A stretch of DNA of 64,000 bases from the NCBI RefSeq assembly GCF_030272615.1, contig NW_026729318.1:1-64000 (forward strand), written 5' to 3'. The stretch comes from Cryptomeria japonica (lineage: Eukaryota > Streptophyta > Pinopsida > Cupressales > Cupressaceae). The translations under genes and the position numbers were made by a program. Below the pieces are notes generated by a model that saw nothing but the letters and a program-made list of their open reading frames with translations, was not told the DNA's origin and did not search any database. The first letter of the stretch is position 1, and every line of letters begins with the position of its first letter. Shown piece after piece: positions 34,190-45,179 of the stretch.

Positions 34190-34530
34190 TTAAATTCTTG
34201 GAAAATGGACCTAAAGAAGCCAGCATGTTTGCAACTTTGTTTCCCTCCCTCGTCATGTGATTGAGGCCAATGTGGCTAATGCCTCAAATAAGGGACTTAC
34301 ACATGTCCAACAAGCCTTAACATTTCCAATCTAGAGCAAATTAAGATTTTAGGAAAAGGATTGTGTTTCTCGAGTCACCTTCTATTCAAATTTGATTTTA
34401 ATTTTTTTCATTAATGATGATCAAACCATAATAAATGGTAGCTACCTCTGCAAAGCTCGAGGTTTGCATTCCCAAGTTGGTCATGTAAGCCAACACGACA
34501 TTGCCTCTGTGGTCATAGACAACACCACCC
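34190..34530 (-). pseudogene. RNase H-like domain relic (RVT_3 type)
   Basis: The minus strand reads GGVVYDHRGNVVLAYMTNLG, then SSFAEVATIYYGLI, IEGDS, and near the end HMTREGNKVANMLASLG. These are the landmark blocks of the RNase H-like domain found at the 3' end of some plant LINE elements: the first Asp region, AE, EGDS, and H-R-x-N-A-LA. Stops and a short gap interrupt it. It may be the tail of a LINE that lies upstream of, and is separate from, the reverse transcriptase relic at 31385-32170. Confidence 0.7.
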
Positions 34531-35591
34531 ATAGTGAAATACTAGTTATACATTAGAAATAAAGTTACATTAATGACTTGTTAGTAGTCATACATTATTG
34601 TTAGTATATAGTTAGATGTTATTTTGGGAGTTATTTTGATAGATTAGTTTGGGTAGTTTGAGATGTTCTACATGGGAATACAATGGTTCATAAAAATGTG
34701 TATCAAACTATGTAATAATATTGAAAATGAATGTAACCATACCAAATATTATAGAATTTTTTTCTTTCTATGTAGTAATGATTTTATTTATATGTAATCT
34801 ACTTGCCATTTCAATGATTTTTTGTTCTTTCTTTTAAAACCTTATACTCTTGATTTTTGCTCCCATAAATTTTCTCACAAAATCATTACATTTAAATCTT
34901 ATATTGATAAATTTAAATGTTTTAAATATCTATATTTTACATTGTAAAAATAAAATATTTTTATTTAATATTAAAATAAAATTTTAAAAATATTAGAGGA
35001 AGCGTACCTGTAGCCATTATTGCCAGTACATCTACTTTGATGTTTTCTTCTTTTGTTGTCTTTGTATGTGACTTAACTGCTTATAACTATTGTTCTGGTT
35101 TTTGGGTAGTAATGATGCATGCTTTGGGATCCACTATTCATGCAAGGGTTAGAAAGTACACATTTCAAAGTGTCAATTGATACTTACTTAAAGATGTTCC
35201 TATAACTGTGCAATTAAAATTGTCAATACTTATGCACAAATGACCTAGTAGTTGTGCACAAATGCCCCAATAGTGAGCAACTATTAGATAGTAATTGTTA
35301 AATTTATTAACTTGATTTTAGTTATCTTTTTTTTGGTGCCTTTAAAATTAGTAACTGAAATTTGGATGTACAAAAAGTGAATGGTTATTGGAAAATGAAA
35401 CTGTACTCTTCCCTACATTATAAATTATTTCTTTCATATAAAATCGTCTAGCTAAACACATCACCTAAAATATAGTAACAAAATGATGCATAAAAATATT
35501 TATCTTCTTATTTGACATAAAAAGTAGATTTACACATTACTATGATTAAACATAAAACATATTAATTAAAATGACATGTTCACCACAACAG
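34531..35591. other. No gene seen; AT-rich DNA downstream of the receptor kinase gene
   Basis: Very AT-rich, with no coding sequence. Confidence 0.5.
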
Positions 35592-35597
35592 TTTATT
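35592..35597 (-). terminator. Probable polyadenylation signal AATAAA of the receptor kinase gene
   Basis: AATAAA on the minus strand lies 15 bases after the TAA stop codon of the kinase ORF. Plant poly(A) signals are loose, so another site could be used. Confidence 0.45.
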
Positions 35598-35611
35598 ACA
35601 GGTACATTACT

Positions 35612-38047
35612 TTAACTAATGCCATTGCCACCGCTATCCGTACTAGTCTGGCTTTGTTCTGCTTGCTCTTCCTCGGGTAGAGACTTCTGAATCTGCAGAG
35701 TTCGAGGCTCCAACTTCCCTTCCAGCATCCGCACCACTTGCCCCATGTTTGGTCTCATATACTCATCCTCTTCTATGCATAACAAACCTACAATACTTGC
35801 TCTTCTCACCTCTTCAATATCTGCCTCCTCTGCAACACCCTCCTCCACAATATTAATCGTCTTTCCCTGGTTAATCTGAGTTGCAGCCCACACAGGAAAG
35901 TAATACTTACTTGAATCTTGTACATTTAACTCCAGATTTCTTCGCCCCGAGATGATTTCGAAGAGCGTCATACCAAAACTGTAGACGTCAACTTTGGGAG
36001 TGATGGGAAGACCGGAGATCCACTCTGGAGCCAAGTAACCTCTCGTTCCTCTTGTAGTGGTCAGCACGTGGCTAAAACCTCTACCCACAAGCTTTGCCAA
36101 ACCAAAATCTGCTATCTTGGGTGACAAATTACTGTCCAGCAGAATGTTTCCTGGTTTAACATCGCTGTGAATGATGCAATCTCTACATTCTTCATGGAGA
36201 TAAAGTAACCCTCTTGCAGTGCCTAATACTATCTCAAATCGAGTCTTCCAGTCAAGTACCTTCCGTTCAGTTTTTGAGTCACTTGTGAACAGTAAAGAAT
36301 CCAGAGAGCCGTTCGGCATGAAATCATAAATCAGTAAGCGTCTGGATCCTTCTGCACAAAACCCTCGAAGCCTGACCAGATTTACATGTTGAACGTTTCC
36401 AAGGGAACTGATTTCCGCTCGGAATTGCTTCTCATCTTGTGATGAACCCTCCATTTTCTTTACAGCCACAAGCGTACCGTCCGTTAGAGTTCCTTTGAAC
36501 ACTGAGCCAAATCCTCCGCTCCCCAACTTAGAGCTGAAATTCCTAGTTGCAATTTTCAACTCCTTGTAGCTAAACATTCTAAGAAAAGAATTAGAGGAAT
36601 CTCCATACCTCTCAGTCGATCGTAGCCGATGCTTCCGCCACATTACAATCGAAAATATACCCAAAACAACGGCAAGAGCACCAATGGTACCAAGCATTGC
36701 GCCCACAATACGTGTGGTTTTCCCTTCTGAGGAAGATTGCCTATGAAACTTAAGAAGTGCAGAGGCAGCTACTCTAATGGACACATTTGTATTGCTTTGT
36801 GATGGAAAACTGTACATGTTTAGCAGATCTCCTGACCAGATTTTGCACGCCCATGAAGGCGGATTGAAAGTAAATGCAGTGCACGAGCAGTTGCGGAGAC
36901 ACGCTTTCTCGCAATCTTTTTTTGTGGGTGCAGGTAATGAGAAAGAGTAATTATCATCAGGCAACATTACGTTCGACTCGAAGAATTGGTCAGTGCTTTC
37001 ATTTTCTGCATCGCAGCTCAACGGGCTCTGCCTAAAACAGCCACTTGACCACCACTCTCGCGATCTCCAAGACAGATCGTCTTTGGGCTTGAACCTTTCT
37101 GCACAGGTGCAGAAGGTAAGATTGTTGGAGTCGCAGGTTCCATAAACTCCACAGAGACCATATACGGCACACTGATCTCTGGGTTTGGACCAGAACATGT
37201 TCCATTTGCTGCCCTCAATCAGATTGTATTCTTGAATTGCCCCGGAGTTAACTAGGACGAAACGGGATACCTTAAATATGGGATGAATCGGTGAATAAGT
37301 CATATACAAAAATGAGCCAACACGTTCAACGCTGATATTGTAGAACCCTTTGTTTCCCATTTCTGGGATTTCCCGGAAAATTTCGCCATTCCATGTCCCG
37401 CTCCGCCAATACTGTACAGAGTTGTTCCATGTTAGCACAAATTGTTTAACCCCGGATGGATCCATGTGGAAGGAGAAAAGCCCAGGAGCGGGATCCAATG
37501 AGTTTTTCCAAGAAACTAACTTTTGCTGTCCACCGAACCTCATCCCGGGTAACCAGGTGTCTACAGGATGGTCGAAACTCTCCCAAAGAGGGTCAGATAT
37601 ATTCTCATCAGCCACCATTAAAAAGTTACCCGAGTCTAAAATTACAGCCTTTGAAGCCTTCTTCGACACATTGACCGACCATACAGATCCACCTTTTGCA
37701 TCAAACAGTCCCAGATGACCTTCTCTTGACAGCTTCAAAATGCCAGGCCTGTCTCTTGCGGGAGTCTCCCTATTAGCCACCCAAACTTTTGTCTTCTCTG
37801 GTACTTCGGCATACCAGATGCCAATATACCAGTTATTACTTCCATTTGTGCTAAAGAATCCCAATTCAAACATCCCATTCATTGAGATTATTGTTTGCTT
37901 TCCAGTAAGCGAGTCGCCTAAGAAAAGTGTATCTCCCCTACTAGCAACTGACCCATCAATGGTGTGAAATATAATTAGTATTACATGAAAGAAGAGCAGA
38001 TATCCTAAGAGACCATTTCTTCCCATTTCCATCTTGTAGGTTTCCAT
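35612..38047 (-). CDS. G-type lectin S-receptor-like serine/threonine protein kinase
   Basis: This intact single-exon gene encodes 811 residues, the usual size for the family. In order it has an N-terminal signal peptide (hydrophobic about 13-35), a bulb-type (mannose-binding) lectin domain (about 36-155), an S-locus glycoprotein-like domain (about 210-320) with paired cysteines, a PAN/apple domain (about 345-425), one membrane helix (about 446-470) and a kinase domain (about 503-778). The kinase has the Gly loop GSGGFGSVF (509-517), Lys530, catalytic HSD (627-629, in place of HRD, so non-RD-like), DFG (647-649) and APE (673-675). It should sit in the plasma membrane, sense outside ligands and phosphorylate targets inside, typically in defence or stress signalling. 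The first ATG was used; Met6 and Met8 are alternatives. The closest type is the single-exon SD2/At2g19130-like group, judged from memory. Confidence 0.93.
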   Translation of the reverse strand: METYKMEMGRNGLLGYLLFFHVILIIFHTIDGSVASRGDTLFLGDSLTGKQTIISMNGMFELGFFSTNGSNNWYIGIWYAEVPEKTKVWVANRETPARDRPGILKLSREGHLGLFDAKGGSVWSVNVSKKASKAVILDSGNFLMVADENISDPLWESFDHPVDTWLPGMRFGGQQKLVSWKNSLDPAPGLFSFHMDPSGVKQFVLTWNNSVQYWRSGTWNGEIFREIPEMGNKGFYNISVERVGSFLYMTYSPIHPIFKVSRFVLVNSGAIQEYNLIEGSKWNMFWSKPRDQCAVYGLCGVYGTCDSNNLTFCTCAERFKPKDDLSWRSREWWSSGCFRQSPLSCDAENESTDQFFESNVMLPDDNYSFSLPAPTKKDCEKACLRNCSCTAFTFNPPSWACKIWSGDLLNMYSFPSQSNTNVSIRVAASALLKFHRQSSSEGKTTRIVGAMLGTIGALAVVLGIFSIVMWRKHRLRSTERYGDSSNSFLRMFSYKELKIATRNFSSKLGSGGFGSVFKGTLTDGTLVAVKKMEGSSQDEKQFRAEISSLGNVQHVNLVRLRGFCAEGSRRLLIYDFMPNGSLDSLLFTSDSKTERKVLDWKTRFEIVLGTARGLLYLHEECRDCIIHSDVKPGNILLDSNLSPKIADFGLAKLVGRGFSHVLTTTRGTRGYLAPEWISGLPITPKVDVYSFGMTLFEIISGRRNLELNVQDSSKYYFPVWAATQINQGKTINIVEEGVAEEADIEEVRRASIVGLLCIEEDEYMRPNMGQVVRMLEGKLEPRTLQIQKSLPEEEQAEQSQTSTDSGGNGIS

Positions 38048-38068
38048 CGTTTCTTGAGTTGATGGAGA

Positions 38069-38076
38069 CTATATAG
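38069..38076 (-). promoter_or_regulatory. Possible TATA box of the receptor kinase gene
   Basis: CTATATAG lies only 22 bases upstream of the first ATG. If it is used at the normal spacing, transcription would start around or after that ATG, so translation could begin at Met6 or Met8. Otherwise another promoter is used. Confidence 0.3.
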
Positions 38077-38694
38077 CTCTAAACTGAAGCACAGAAAAAT
38101 CAAGGAATGACTTCATTGAATAGTAACAGAACAGCAAACAATGTAAGCCTGAAAAGAAAATCGCCAGCAATAATTTAGTACCATTTTTCGTTTAATAAAT
38201 TTTGTTTAGTCCAAGTTTTAATTGCTTCTTAGTCAGATATAAGAATTTATATTTGAGGAGAATTAGATTACTAAGAGATGGACGGACGCGCACCATTTTA
38301 TTTACGCGTATTGGACCAGTTAAGGTCGTCTTCTTTGAAGACTTGAAGCAAGTCAAGGTCTATTGAGGAAAAAATATCAGACCTAGAAATTGTGGTTTGA
38401 AAACCCAAAACCGAAATTGTTGAAAATGGTTTATTTTACTTTGACATTGGACTATACCTATTGTTGACAATGAGAATGAGGACTCTTCATTCAAAGTCTT
38501 GCATAAGAGGTGGTATGGAAATGTTGTTCTCTATTGTACACTTTCATGGCATATTCCATTCAATGCTAGAAGTAATCTTTTCCTCACATATCTAGGAATA
38601 CGTGCTCGTTTGGTGAAATCCCACGAAAACCACACAACCTGGAGTAGCATACCCATCCATTGTCGTGTCATGGGCATGTTGCATATGGCTGAAG

Positions 38695-38841
38695 CTATTC
38701 TGGCTCCAAAATACACCTTCCATACAGCGTGTTAGCGACAGGCTAGTCAATCGTAGCCGTTAATTGCAAAATCGACGATGTAAAACGCGCGACTAACACG
38801 CGTGTTAGTCAATCCATACTGTCGTTTTGGAGCCAGAATAG
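38695..38841. mobile_element. Short MITE-like element with 17-bp terminal inverted repeats
   Basis: CTATTCTGGCTCCAAAA (38695-38711) and TTTTGGAGCCAGAATAG (38825-38841) are perfect inverted repeats 147 bp apart end to end. Inside lies the 20-bp perfect palindrome at 38792-38811 (GACTAACACG and its complement). There is no coding capacity. I could not identify a clear target duplication, so the superfamily is open. Confidence 0.6.
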
Positions 38842-40184
38842 ACGCGTCCGCTACATACCCCTCCATAGTACGATGTACCGTCTATTCACGGACTCAGACC
38901 TGACATGACAGAGTTGAAAAGTGACAAAAGTCCTCAGATGCGTACAACGCAAGTAGAGCAATTAAAAAAATATTGTGTCTAAATTCGTTCAAACAATCTT
39001 ATAAAACCAAATATTTTCAGGTAGAAAATTTCTAGTTTCAAAACAATTCTTTGAGCATTACTATTTAGTAATCTTGGATGACCAAATAAGTTTGTATAGT
39101 ATATGTTTTTAAGGTACAAAATAAAATCTTTTTTCTTTACAAGTATGTAAGAATAAAAAATAGTAAAAATTGAAAAAAGTTCAGATTATATATGTAGTAA
39201 GAATTGTTAAAGTTGAATTTTTCAACATTTTTTATTAAAATTTTAGATCATATCTTATAAAATTAATGTATTTCTATTATTCTTGATATTTTTTAATAAA
39301 TGATTAGAATTTAATATATTACATTTTAATTTTGATTAGCAATTATTTTTAAGTAATAGTTTCATTAGTAATTATTTCTTATGAATATTTGTATTTATAT
39401 TAACTATATTATATTGATTTGCACTAATGAAGTTTAGACATACCAAACATAATGCATGAGAAAATTTGTAATTGGATTATTAATATTAATTCACATTTGT
39501 AGTTGCACTTCTTTTTTTTTATGTGGGGGAGATATTTTGGTCCATTATGTTAGAATGCAGTAAATAACCTTGAATGCACTTGACCACGTGATGAAAAATA
39601 AACTAAATAAATTATAAAAAAATAAATTTGTACTAAGATATTAAATCAATTCAAAGCATAGATAATGAAGCTCAAATAGATAAAAAGGAAATGACAATTA
39701 GTAAATAAGGCTATGCAAAGAGGGATGTGGAGTGAAACAAGAAAGATAAAATGAAATAATGGTCTTAGGAAACTAAAATGGTTGAAGAAGATTACTTGAT
39801 AAAGATGTCAATTATAAAACCTTTACCCAACACATAGAATGTTATATGATTGAAGTGCCATGTAAACATCATGAGTCAAAATAAATTGCTTCATTATCCT
39901 TTAAAAAATAAAGGTCACAACATGATGAGCCAACTTTTCACAACAAATGATGTCCCTATCTTAAATCCACGATGCACTCCCTCCAATATATCAAAGAGAG
40001 TTAAGTACTCAATAGTAAATACATTAAAGTATAATACAAGTTATAATGATTATCCAAAAAAGTGTTGCCCATGATCCTCCATATAAATATCATCATCACC
40101 TACAAATACAATAAGTTAGTTATAAAATTAGTTTTCAAATTAATGACTTGGAACTGATTTAAGTTCAATTCATGATTTCCTTAC
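38842..40184. other. No gene seen
   Basis: AT-rich interval between the MITE-like element and the last exons of the MULE/SWIM gene. Confidence 0.45.
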
Positions 40185-40839
40185 CATCTCTACTTTGCAT
40201 TGTGTCGGCTACTGTTATTGTTTGGTTAAGATCAAGATAGAAGGGTAACATACATTCTTGGATGTTATGTTGATCATTTAAAGTTGCAACAACATTCACA
40301 TTTAACATATCAACATATATACAATTAATTTATAAATTAAAGACTCAAAATTTAAGAAAACTTGTTTCATAATTTCATTACCATTTGTAACTTGCATTGC
40401 ATCCATTGTTGTTGGTTGCTTAGGATCAACAAAAACAAGTAACATATGTTCCTGATTTTTTTTATCATCCAACACAAGTAACAAAATGCACAATTAACAA
40501 ATCAACTTAGATAAAATGCTCAAGTGTAAAATTACAATATGTAATTAATCAAAACAATATTTAATTTTTTAATTAAGTGTAACTCTTTGTTGAAGGGTCT
40601 GATTAGGGATAGCATTGAGCATTGATGGTTGACCTCCACAACTTGTATCTTGTTTGTTTGATTGGATATAAAAAAAATGGTTAGAAATATGAACTAATTA
40701 TTTTTTTTTAAATAAGAAAAACATTTAATAGCTAATGCAATACCATCTATAACTTGCATAGTTTCATCTGTCATCACTTTGTTTACATCAATAGAGAAAG
40801 GTAATCGACATCGTCGAGTACTATTTTGATCACTCAAAC
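40185..40839 (-). repeat. Threefold repeated exon of about 96 bp
   Basis: The three minus-strand copies are 40744-40839, 40382-40477 and 40185-40280. They encode related peptides (LPFSIDVNKVMTDETMQVIDG, LLVFVDPKQPTTMDAMQVTNG, LPFYLDLNQTITVADTMQSRDG without the last residue in each case being certain). Each ends in ATG followed by GTA/GTAA, so the donor site is duplicated too. Only the first copy has an obvious AG acceptor (TTTGTAG). Confidence 0.65.
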
Positions 40840-42120
40840 CTACAAAATGACATGTTTAACATAAGAAATAAAAATAAGAAATATTACCGTGTAAATTACT
40901 AAAGTACTTTAAAATAAGTGTACTCACGTTGATGCATGATAATGGCTCTTTCTTCTTGTATCGCTAGGCCTGAGCAATTAGTGACCTTTTTTTTAATTTT
41001 GCTTTCTATGTCATAAAGAGGGGAATTGAAAATTTTCATGCTCCTCAATTATTTCATTTAAATTTTGAGAAATAGCATTATGTCTGTGATGAGTACAATG
41101 TTATTTATGCATTTTACTTGGACTAAACCATGGTGGTATTCATCTCACAGGCATGTTCTTTGAGCCAGGGATTGATTTAAATTTGGAAGATGAACTGAAA
41201 GATGCATGGATATCTATTCTAAATCTTTCAACACATTGACTAAAAATTGGTTTTTCATCTTCTCCAATTGGTAAGTTTTGAAGCAATGAAGTCAAATAAT
41301 CAATGAAATTTTGAAAGTTACCATTGGAAGTATTAGATGACTTCCCACAATTTGTAATAGAAATAACAATGATTAAGTCAAAAAATATATAAAATCTTTT
41401 GATATTTCATTACAAAATGGTGATTTTAGAATTTACCAGTTCTTTGAGCTTCACCAATGGCAACCCCATCCACATCTTGATATTCTAAAGGTATAAGACC
41501 ATCTATAATTGAAACAAAAATTAATTAAGTTTGAGAACCATAAAATAATTTAATATTTACTTATAAAGATCATATTGATATTACCAATGGTGTTGTTTTC
41601 ATGACTAAAACTCCCTCCAACTTCATTATTATTATCAACCAATAGAGTAACATCTGTAATTTAATAAAATTAATTTATTTAGTTTTAAAAAAATATAAGA
41701 ATCATAAAAAATACAAATATTAAAATTAAATCTCAAATGACACTTACCAACAACTTGATCTTCCTCATTTGTCTTGTTTCTCTTCAGAATATTTAAAACC
41801 TTTAGCACATGTTTGCATGTATTTCCTCTTTTTGCCCACTGACAATCACACACATTAGAATCTACTCTAAATTTCCTAACAAGATACCATTTTGCTGGAA
41901 TGGTTTGACGTATTATCTTATATATGTTATGAATGAGATAATAGGGATAAAAGTCAGCATCTGTGATTGTTTTTTATCTTTCTAATGTTGTTATGTAATA
42001 TCTTTCATTTTTTAAATTAGTTATGAACCCAGATAGATGTAAATATCTTTTATTTTGATACAATGACTCTACCCTGTGGGGAAGTGTATGGATAAGCCAA
42101 TCCATTCTCCTTGTGCATTT
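40185..42120 (-). pseudogene. MULE-transposase/SWIM gene, 3' part
   Basis: This is the downstream part of a minus-strand gene split by the Copia element. The exon 42120-41748 reads MDWLIHTLPHRVESLYQNK through YLVRKFRVDS to a SWIM zinc finger (CDCQWAKRGNTCKHVL, pattern C-x-C-x6-C-x-H). It ends at a GTAAGT donor. One in-frame TAA stands before KTITDADFY. Smaller exons follow at about 41656-41587 and 41507-41441, each ending in GTAA. Then come three related exons of about 96 bp at 40839-40744, 40477-40382 and 40280-40185. Proteins of this type derive from Mutator-like transposases: the DDE domain is upstream and SWIM binds DNA or protein. The gene is dead through insertion and stops. Confidence 0.7.
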
Positions 42121-42125
42121 CTTAG
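42121..42125. repeat. Target-site duplication CTTAG, first copy
   Basis: CTTAG directly precedes the TGTTGGC start of the Copia LTR. Matching copies follow the LTRs at 43634-43638 and 52477-52481. Confidence 0.88.
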
Positions 42126-43633
42126 TGTTGGCATTTGGCATTATAACAGACAAGGGGAGATTGTTGGCATTTCAATAAGGATATTGAGAAGGTTGTTGAT
42201 GATTATGGATATAACTGATTAAGGATGTTTACTGTCTTAATATTATTATTTTGTCATTGATGTCAAGAAATTGATTTTCTAATTCAGTATGATGTTGCCA
42301 TATCTTGAGAAGTATGATTTGATGAGTATAAAGATGTCAGTAAAAGAAACAGAAAGAATAAGATGGATAAGGGGAGAAATAAGTTATTCTATGGGCAACT
42401 ATTACTGAGTTAGACAATGATGAGATCATGATGATTAGATTGTTTTGATATCCTACATATGTTATTGATTGAAAGGTTAATACTATACTATGTTACCGAG
42501 AAAAGAACCTAGTCGGTAAACCCTAAGGTTATTGCTATTGGTTAATGAAGGCAGAATGTCTACCGAGTGAATTTTAGTATTTACCAAGTTGCAATCGAGT
42601 AATAATAGAATACATTAAATAATTACATGCATTATTTAATGAAGGAAGTTGATGAGCTAGCTATGATTAAATGATTGGTATGCCATGAATGAAGTTTGTT
42701 AAAGAATCTATGGCAAAGGAAAATCGGCAGGAAGATCTACAGCTCAAATTGAACCGAAATACCCTAGTACAAGTTCCAAGAAATATATGCAAGTTCCAAG
42801 GCAGGGTAAAATGTTTTCAGATCGAAGGATACATTGAACCTAGTCAAAGTTTGAATATCTGATGGCTATGATTGATCATGGAAAATGTGATCAAGGAGAT
42901 TAAGCGGTTGGCGAACTGTTTATAAATAGGGAACTATTGATAAACAATGTATGCGGGCAAGTGTATGCATAGGGATGCTACATAGTGATTACCGAGCACA
43001 GAAGCTTGAAGATTTGTTTTGAATAACAAAGTATAGAGCCCAGCAGATGGACAAGATTAGTTCTATGTCTATATTGTATTGAGAAAATAAGAATCTTCTT
43101 TAGCATTTTAGATGTGAAGTTGCGAATAGATTTTTATTACTGTTATTTAGTGAAGTGATAGAAAATCTCTTAACCGAGTGGACTTAATAGTCTTATTTGT
43201 AAAACCCTCTAGCAAGGTGACATTCTCATTGAGTGTTTGAAATCCTTTAACAAGGTCACTTCTAACAAGGTGAAGATCCTAACAGATCTGAGGGAAATCC
43301 CTTAAGCGGGTCACATCTAGCAATGTGTTTGTAATTTTTAATAGGATTTGCCTTTAACTGAGCATACTCTAGAAGAGTATATTTCTTAGTGGGTCCGAAA
43401 TCCCACTGTGGTTTTTCCCTACTTGGGTTTCCACGGTAAATCTGGTGTTATGAGTGGTATGATGTTTATATGCTTTTGAGTTTGCATGTTTAGTAGTTTT
43501 GGTTACATTACTGAAGTATATGTTATCGAGGTTGAATCTGATGTTTTTATGGCAGATTAAGTTTGTATGATTCACCCCCCCTCTCATCTTATTAGCTTGG
43601 CATCTGTACTTACATTAAGTATCAGAACTATCA
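42126..43633 (+). repeat. Copia LTR, now structurally a solo LTR
   Basis: The 1508-bp LTR runs TGTTGGC...ACTATCA and is flanked on both sides by CTTAG, so by itself it looks like a solo LTR. It pairs with 50945-52476. No primer site or leader follows it. Instead the next 670 bases repeat the host-gene sequence found after the other LTR. Confidence 0.85.
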
Positions 43634-44307
43634 CTTAGAATGGTCACTTAAATAGTGACTCTTTATGTGGAAGTGATATGACTCTATGGATGCATTGGTT
43701 TCTTGATTTGCATGAGAAAAGCTTCAAAAAAAAAAAACCACGTCTCTAAACAAAAAATATAATGTCTTAGTATACAGAATATACTACTTGATGTAAATGC
43801 ATATAAACCATAATGAATATACTGATGATCTTACCTATACGACTCTCATCATGACACCAAGTTTTCTGAAAGTACTCAATAAATTTTTTCTCTTCTTTTA
43901 ATTCCTCCATGAGATTTTTAATTATATGAGTTGTGATGTTCTCACCATTGGGGTTGATTGTATACATGATCTCATCCAATCTATCAGACATTTTTGTTCC
44001 AACATCCTTATTCTTGACATACCTAGATTATAAAATATAATATTAAATTATAATATGTAAGGATGTTTCCATATATTTTAATTAAATATTAACTTACTTA
44101 TACACATTATTCAACCATGCCCTACACACATGCCAAATACATAAAAGTACCTGACAACAAAAGCATAATCTGCAACTCACACTATAAAGGTTCATAAATT
44201 GCATTCTAATCAAATTGATTGTTAAGCTAAAACTAATTTATTTTAATATTAGGAAAAAATTGTTTCTATAAACTGAATATTAAGAAATTACAATCTCATA
44301 AATATAA
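43634..44307 (-). pseudogene. Duplicated fragment of the MULE/SWIM gene
   Basis: It matches 52477-53148 closely. On the minus strand it encodes CIWHVCRAWLNNVYK (44153-44098), an exon with MSDRLDEIMYTINPNGENI to WCHDESRIG (about 44033-43833, donor GTAAGA), and a third exon with HANQETNASIESYH. The copy ends abruptly at 44307 against the Copia internal sequence. Confidence 0.75.
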
Positions 44308-44347
44308 GAGGGAAAAGTTTAAAGGTACTTGAGGAAAATATCCAAAG

Positions 44348-45179
44348 ATGTATAAGAGGGATGCACCGAAGTTGAACAAGTCAAGTTTCTCTACATGGCA
44401 GAAAAGGATGAAGCTACACCTATCAGGAGTTGGAGAATATGATGTATATTATCTGGAGAATGATTTCATCACACCAAGCACCTATCCATTGACAATGGAA
44501 GAGATAAAAGCAAAGCAAGAACATATCCAAGCAATGATTGAAATAACATTTGTATTGACTGATTCAGAGTTTAATGATCTAGAAGGCTGCAATGATGCAA
44601 AGGCAATGTGGGACAAGCTCATATCTGTGTATGGAGGAGATGAACATGTTCAAAGAGAAAAAGTGGATAGTCTAAGAGGACAACTTGAATCTATGAGGAT
44701 GAATGAAGGTGAGAACATAACTCAGTACAGTACAAGACTAAAGGAGATTGTCAATCAAATCAAAGGAGCAGGGGGAACTATTGAAGAAAAGGATATAACA
44801 AGTAAGTTGTTAAGAAACCTTCTACCGGCTTATGCAATCCGAGTCTCTGCAATCAATGAATTGAGGTCTGTACCTAATATGCCAGTTTCTTTAGATGCTA
44901 CTATTGGTAAGCTACATGCATTTGAGTTAAGTAACTTTGATAACAGTGGGTCATCGGTAAATAAAGTTGAATCTGTATTTAGTTCTTTTCATATTGGTGA
45001 ATCTGATGATTACAATGATAGAATGAGTAAGTACACTAAACGGGATCGCAGTGGAGCAAGTGAAAGATTTCGCAAGAACATGGAGGAAGTACACAAACTG
45101 TATGAGGAAATCAGAAAGCAAGAAGAGTTTGAAGCACTATTAGCCAGAAGGTTACTGAGAGGCAAAGGTAAGTATAAAG
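44348..45179 (+). pseudogene. Copia gag, 5' part
   Basis: The ORF starts MYKRDAPKLNKSSFSTWQKR. It contains a Copia gag domain (MWDKLISVYGGDEHVQREK, LRGQLESMRMNEGENITQY, LLRNLLPAYAIRVSAI) over residues about 10-200. It runs into the insertion at 45180; codons after that belong to the inserted DNA. The frame resumes after the right-hand TAAAG at 47329 with KLPLKCFNCDKIGHM. Confidence 0.85.
45175..45179. repeat. Target-site duplication TAAAG, left copy
   Basis: TAAAG before TGTTGA and TAAAG after CTCAACA (47324-47328) bound the insertion in gag. Taking out the insert and one copy restores the gag frame. Confidence 0.85.

Noticed and set aside
37018-37967. Several open frames opposite or out of phase with the receptor kinase gene
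   Set aside because: They are shadows of the intact kinase ORF and have no domains.
43597-43633. TATCAGAAC near 43620 and 52463 as the Copia primer-binding site, putting the LTR end at CTTACA
   Set aside because: The phrase resembles the Met-tRNA primer site, but the CTTAG duplication and the continuous host-gene frame place the LTR end after ACTATCA, at 43633 and 52476.
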